A DNA stretch of 64,000 nucleotides from Draconibacterium sediminis. Its GTDB lineage: Bacteria; Bacteroidota; Bacteroidia; Bacteroidales; Prolixibacteraceae. The translations under genes and the position numbers were made by a program. The number at the start of each line of letters is the position of its first letter. Positions within the stretch are counted from its first letter, which is position 1. Under the pieces are notes generated by a model, which ran no database searches, had not been told where the DNA came from, and saw nothing but the letters and a program-made list of their open reading frames with translations. Shown here one piece after another: positions 59,851 to 64,000 of the stretch. Location of the stretch: NCBI RefSeq assembly GCF_000949475.1, contig NZ_JRHC01000003.1, positions 434,001 through 498,000 on the forward strand, given 5' to 3'.

Positions 59851-62800
59851 ATGAAACTTATTCATTTGATATCGCTAATTTTTGTTTGCTTACTTTTTTC
59901 ATGTCAAAGTCAGCAAAAAACTGCTTTTTTATCGGAAGAAGAATTTAAAAATCCTTCGGATGAATACAAACCACGTACCTGGTTTCATGCCATGAGTGGT
60001 AACATGAGCAAGGCCGGACTGACAAAAGACCTGGAGGCTATAGAAAAAGTTGGTATTGGCGGCATTTTGCTTTTTAATGTAACGCAGGGAATCCCAAATG
60101 GTCCTATAAAATACAATTCGCCCGAGCACCACGATATGTTAAAACATGCAGCAGCCGAATGTGAGCGCTTGGGCCTAAGTTTTGGTGTACACAATTGCGA
60201 TGGCTGGTCTTCAAGTGGTGGACCATGGATTACACCTGAACAAAGTATGAAAATGGTGGTTTGGAGCGAAACCATTACCAACGGTGGAGAAATTGATATA
60301 CAACTACCGCAGCCTACAACCCGTAAAAATTACTACGAAGATATTGCTGTTTTGGCGTATCCGTCTTTGCAATCAGAAATAACTGATTTTGAAAACCAAC
60401 CAAGAATCACCACTTCGGATAAAAACTTTGACATAAAAATTGCCACCGATAATCGTTTGGATGCAACCTCAGTGATCAAGAAAGAAGGCGATAAAAATCC
60501 ATGGATTCAGTTTGAATATGATAAACCACACGAAATTCGTTCAGTATTTTTGGTTTTTAATGACCGAAACGGAGAAGCGGTTTTGCAGGTTTCCGATGAC
60601 GGCAAAAACTTTACTTCAGTTCGTGAATTATACAAAGTGCGCACGGGAAAAGGGGAGTGGGCAATTAACGACAGTTTCGAGGCAATAAAGTCGAAGTATT
60701 TCAGGCTGTCATTAAATCAAACGATCACTTTTAAAGAGGCAAAATTACTTTCAACACAGTGTTTGCATAATGTTTTAGGGCGAACAAGTATGGCCCGCAC
60801 CGAGGATGTTGCAATGTCGCTAATCGGCAAGCCTGCATCGGAGATGATAATCGAGAAAAACAAGTTGATTAATCTTACCGAGCAGATGGATTCCGGGGGG
60901 CAGTTACAAGCTAATCTTCCTGAAGGCTCCTGGACCATTATGCGCTTTGGATACACCACTACCGATGCTTTTAATCATCCGGCTTCGGATGAGGGCCGTG
61001 GTTTGGAATGTGATAAATTCAGTCGCGAAGCCTTTAAAATTCATTACAATGCCTTTGCAAAAAAGGTAATTGAGAACACAAAAGCCGTGGCACCGAATGC
61101 CATGCAATACATTGAAATAGATAGCTACGAAATGGGCGGACAAAACTGGACGCAGAATTACAATACTATTTTCAAAGAAAAGAAAGGCTACGATATTGTT
61201 GAATTTCTACCTCTTTTTGCAGGGCGCTTTGTTGAAAGTGCTGAAGTTTCTGATGCCGTTTTATGGGATTTGCGCGATGTGAATTGTGAGTTAATGACAG
61301 AGAATTATTTTAGCTACTTTGCAGAGCTATGCAATAATGACGGTATAAAAAGTTACATTGAACCCTACGGTTTCGGGCCTGTAAACGATTTGGATGTAGG
61401 CGGTAAAGCCGATATTAATATGGGCGAATTCTGGATGAACCGAGACATAACAATGGTGCAATCTGCCGTTTCAGCATCGCACATTTATGGCAAAACAGTT
61501 ACTTCTGCCGAATCGTTTACCTCTGATCCGCAAATTAATTGGAAAGGTAATCCTGCCATGGCAAAAGTTTCTGGAGATTTAGCCTGGGCTCATGGAATTA
61601 ACGAGTTTATGTTCCACCGTTTTGCACACCAGGCAAATACACATGTAAAACCCGGAATGACGATGAACCGCTGGGGATTTCATTTTGACCGAACTCAAAC
61701 CTGGTGGGAAAATGCAGGTGCCGATTGGTTTAAGTACATGGCACGTGGTCAGTATCTTTTACGTCAGGGAGTACCTGTTTCCGACTTTCTGGTTTTTGTT
61801 GGAGACGGCTCGCCCAACTCGGTTTATTTACGCACGGATTTTGAACCTGAAATTCCTGCAGGAATCAATTTCGATTGTACCAACACGGATGTACTGCAAA
61901 ATCGTATTCAGTTAAAAAACAATAAGATGGTTTTGCCAGAGGGAACCGAATACAAAGTATTGGTGCTTCAAAACTGCGAAACTTTGACGATGGAAACTTT
62001 GCAGCGGATTTATGAAATTTCACAAGCAGGCGTGGTAATCGTTGGCACAAAACCAATAAAACTGGCAGGTCATTCAAAATCAAATGACGAGCGACTGGCT
62101 TTTGAAAAACTAAGCCATAAAATTTGGGAAAACAATAAGGTTTACACCGATTACAATTGGAGCAATATTATGCGGTCTGAAAATATTGATTCTGATTTTG
62201 AAATTACAGATAGAATTGATATCCCCTTTATCCACCGCCGTTTAAACGGCGAAGACATTTATTTCTTTTTCAATCCTGACTCCACATTTCAGCATTTTGA
62301 ATGCAGTTTCCGTATTGAAGGGAAAATTCCTGAGTTGTGGAATCCGATGACTGGAGAAACACAAAAAACAGCACAATTTACCCATGAAAATGGCAATACG
62401 AAAGTTTGGATAAACCTCGAAGCTGAAGAATCGGTTTTTGTGGTATTCAGAGAATCTTCTGATGGTGTTCCTACCGTTTCTGAAGTTAAAAAATTAGAAA
62501 CGGGCAACTTTGTTTTAAACACCAACAATGAGCTACAATTAGAAACAGAGTCAACCGATAATCCATTACAGATTGACGGCAGCTGGGAGGTGGAGTTTTT
62601 ACAAGAACACGATTACCAGGCAACACATATTTTCGATAAGCTAACGGATTGGAAGGAAAATACTGATGATAACATCAAATATTATTCGGGCACTGCTATT
62701 TATAGAAAAGCATTTTCGGTTAATGAAGATTTCATCAAAGAAAATACTCGTTACATTTTGGATTTGGGTGATGTGAAAATTGTTGCACAGGTAAAACTCA

Positions 62801-63147
62801 ACGGTGCAAACATTGGGGTGGATTGGATGCCACCATTTGAGTTGGACATCACGGAGTATTTAAAAACAGGAGAAAACCAACTGGAAATTAGAATTACCAA
62901 CCAATGGTCGAATAAGTTAATTGGCGACGAACGTTTTCCTCCAAGTTATACCGGCTACAAACTAGAGGGCAATTTCCCAAAAGGAATTATGATGGATTGG
63001 TATGCCAACAACGAACCAATGCCGGCCGGAAAACGCACAACCTTTTGCACTGCATCATTTTATAAGGCTGATGATGAGTTAATGCCGTCGGGTTTATTGG
63101 GGCCGGTACGGATAATTACAGAAAAAATAGAAATCATAAATAAGTAG
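59851..63147 (+). CDS. GH106 alpha-L-rhamnosidase family lipoprotein with inserted discoidin-like region
   Basis: This 1098-residue protein has a lipoprotein signal ending at Cys18 (LLFSC). GH106 blocks are FKNPSDEYKPRTWFHAMSGN, VHNCDGWSSSGGPWITPE, IDSYEMGGQNWT with Glu427, EPYGFGP, MGEFWMNRD, and AESFTSDPQ with Glu554 (127 residues apart). The WSSSGGPW loop is like that of the enzyme at 20713 and unlike that at 24246. Residues about 185-300 hold an insertion not found in the other three, with F5/8 type C (discoidin) character: NRLDATSVI, NPWIQFEYDKPHEIRSVFL, VLQVSDDGKNFTSVRELY, SKYFRLSLN. This may bind glycan next to the active site. The C-terminal sandwich ends in RITNQWSNKLIGDERFPP. The GH3 gene starts 3 bases after the stop. 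Confidence 0.9.
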   Translation: MKLIHLISLIFVCLLFSCQSQQKTAFLSEEEFKNPSDEYKPRTWFHAMSGNMSKAGLTKDLEAIEKVGIGGILLFNVTQGIPNGPIKYNSPEHHDMLKHAAAECERLGLSFGVHNCDGWSSSGGPWITPEQSMKMVVWSETITNGGEIDIQLPQPTTRKNYYEDIAVLAYPSLQSEITDFENQPRITTSDKNFDIKIATDNRLDATSVIKKEGDKNPWIQFEYDKPHEIRSVFLVFNDRNGEAVLQVSDDGKNFTSVRELYKVRTGKGEWAINDSFEAIKSKYFRLSLNQTITFKEAKLLSTQCLHNVLGRTSMARTEDVAMSLIGKPASEMIIEKNKLINLTEQMDSGGQLQANLPEGSWTIMRFGYTTTDAFNHPASDEGRGLECDKFSREAFKIHYNAFAKKVIENTKAVAPNAMQYIEIDSYEMGGQNWTQNYNTIFKEKKGYDIVEFLPLFAGRFVESAEVSDAVLWDLRDVNCELMTENYFSYFAELCNNDGIKSYIEPYGFGPVNDLDVGGKADINMGEFWMNRDITMVQSAVSASHIYGKTVTSAESFTSDPQINWKGNPAMAKVSGDLAWAHGINEFMFHRFAHQANTHVKPGMTMNRWGFHFDRTQTWWENAGADWFKYMARGQYLLRQGVPVSDFLVFVGDGSPNSVYLRTDFEPEIPAGINFDCTNTDVLQNRIQLKNNKMVLPEGTEYKVLVLQNCETLTMETLQRIYEISQAGVVIVGTKPIKLAGHSKSNDERLAFEKLSHKIWENNKVYTDYNWSNIMRSENIDSDFEITDRIDIPFIHRRLNGEDIYFFFNPDSTFQHFECSFRIEGKIPELWNPMTGETQKTAQFTHENGNTKVWINLEAEESVFVVFRESSDGVPTVSEVKKLETGNFVLNTNNELQLETESTDNPLQIDGSWEVEFLQEHDYQATHIFDKLTDWKENTDDNIKYYSGTAIYRKAFSVNEDFIKENTRYILDLGDVKIVAQVKLNGANIGVDWMPPFELDITEYLKTGENQLEIRITNQWSNKLIGDERFPPSYTGYKLEGNFPKGIMMDWYANNEPMPAGKRTTFCTASFYKADDELMPSGLLGPVRIITEKIEIINK

Positions 63148-63150
63148 ATA

Positions 63151-64000
63151 ATGAAGAAGTTAGTTGTATTAATGGCGCTTGCAGTTTTTATCGTTTCGTT
63201 TACTGATAAGGAGCAAACAAAAATACAGGAAAAGCTCTTTGAAAAGGAGGTGAATGAATTACTGGCAAAAATGACTTTGGAAGAGAAAGTAGCTCAAATG
63301 CGAATGTTTCATGCAAATAAAGGCATTGAGTTGGATGAAAACGATAAACTGGTATTATCTGATGATGTAAAAAAACGATTACGAAATGGGATTGCCGGAA
63401 TTAAAAATCCTGGAGAACATTATTCGCCTGAGCGTTCGGCAATACTGAATAACCAGCTTCAGAAATACATTATTGAAAATAACCGTTTGGGCATTCCTAC
63501 ATTTTTTGTAACCGAATCGTATAATGGTGTCGATGCTGAGGGGTGTACGCGTTTTGAACGTCCTATTGCACTTGCTGCGAGCTGGGACAAAGCTTTAGTA
63601 AAAAAGGTATATGATGTGATGGGAAGGGAAGCTCGTTTGCGCGGCTTGCACCTCACGCACTCGCCGGTTGCTGACATTGCCCGAGATCCACGTTTTGGGA
63701 GAATGGGAGAGGGTTTTGGCGAAGATACTCATCTAACCACTGAAATGATTGTGAGCGCCGTTACCGGAATTCAAGGGGATTTTGATGGATTAAAAAGTAC
63801 TCACATTGGAGCGGTTACCAAACACTTTGCCGGTTATGCACAGGTGTTGGGTGGTAAAAATTTTGCTGCAATGGAAATCTCGCCCCGTACTTTAATCGAT
63901 GAGATTTTTCCTCCTTTTAAAGCGGCGGTGCAACGTGCGAACACTTTGGGAATAATGGCGTCGCATGCCGATATTAATGGTGTTGCAAGTCACGCTAATC
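63151..64000 (+). CDS. GH3 beta-glycosidase, N-terminal part (3' end outside window)
   Basis: The frame opens at the ATG at 63151, 3 bases after the preceding stop, and runs off the window; 283 codons are visible. After a short hydrophobic start (MKKLVVLMALAVFIVSF) comes the GH3 TIM barrel: LLAKMTLEEKVAQM, NNRLGIPTFFVTES, SPVADIARDPRFGRMGEGFGED (Arg178 onward), VTKHFAGY with Lys224-His225, and the loop IMASHADINGVASHAN. The nucleophile Asp normally lies after this loop and so is beyond the edge. The family covers beta-glucosidases, beta-xylosidases and others. In an ulvan-type context a beta-xylosidase or beta-glucosidase would fit, but the visible part cannot decide. Confidence 0.92.
   Translation, partial: MKKLVVLMALAVFIVSFTDKEQTKIQEKLFEKEVNELLAKMTLEEKVAQMRMFHANKGIELDENDKLVLSDDVKKRLRNGIAGIKNPGEHYSPERSAILNNQLQKYIIENNRLGIPTFFVTESYNGVDAEGCTRFERPIALAASWDKALVKKVYDVMGREARLRGLHLTHSPVADIARDPRFGRMGEGFGEDTHLTTEMIVSAVTGIQGDFDGLKSTHIGAVTKHFAGYAQVLGGKNFAAMEISPRTLIDEIFPPFKAAVQRANTLGIMASHADINGVASHAN

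Noticed and set aside
1-64000. Mobile elements, tRNA, rRNA or CRISPR
   Set aside because: No transposase, integrase, terminal repeats, cloverleaf or regularly spaced identical repeats were seen. The only periodic DNA is the short half-site array near 49060-49134, which is too short for CRISPR.

Overview
This window reads as Bacteroidota DNA, probably a marine or alga-associated member of the order Marinilabiliales or a relative. That placement is inferred from gene content: paired SusC/SusD outer-membrane proteins, two hybrid two-component systems (HTCS), many lipoprotein glycoside hydrolases, few Shine-Dalgarno sequences, and promoter elements of the Bacteroidota TAnnTTTG type. No RNA gene, CRISPR array, insertion sequence or phage gene was seen. 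The whole window is one locus for taking apart a rhamnose-rich, sulfated, uronate-containing polysaccharide and burning the rhamnose.

Bases 1-8529 hold L-rhamnose catabolism. After the 3' end of a GH78-like gene and a decayed rpiB pseudogene, an AraC-type regulator diverges from rhaT (symporter), rhaM (mutarotase), rhaA/rhaI (isomerase), rhaB/rhaK (kinase), a two-domain class II aldolase and a short-chain dehydrogenase. Together these give uptake, isomerisation, phosphorylation and cleavage to DHAP plus L-lactaldehyde. The SDR is a candidate for handling the lactaldehyde.

Bases 8542-44867 are a first polysaccharide utilisation locus (PUL 1). HTCS 1 diverges from susC1-susD1. Then follow, all on the plus strand, a GH78, two GH106 enzymes, a peroxiredoxin-like protein, a Tat-exported GH106-like protein, an FtsX/MacB-type permease without an ATPase, a divergent GH78, an S1 sulfatase, a GH78, a second S1 sulfatase and another GH78.

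Bases 44925-64000 are a second locus (PUL 2). HTCS 2 diverges from GH88-susC2-susD2-lipoprotein, followed by GH105, GH2, a GH106 with an inserted discoidin-like region and the start of a GH3. GH88 and GH105 act on 4,5-unsaturated uronyl ends, which are products of polysaccharide lyases, yet no lyase lies in the window. Five GH78-type and four GH106-type proteins, two sulfatases and two unsaturated-uronyl hydrolases point to an ulvan-like or rhamnan-sulfate-like glycan, or a sulfated rhamnogalacturonan. The substrate is an inference.

The intergenic DNA carries unusual regulatory structure: a perfect 12-bp inverted repeat between HTCS 1 and susC1; an array of TGAAA half-sites at 19-20 bp steps ending at a TACTTTTG box between HTCS 2 and the GH88 gene; and paired TGTTCA half-sites 19 bp apart before a GH106 and the GH105 gene. 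These are candidate operators for the AraC-type domains of the two HTCS proteins.
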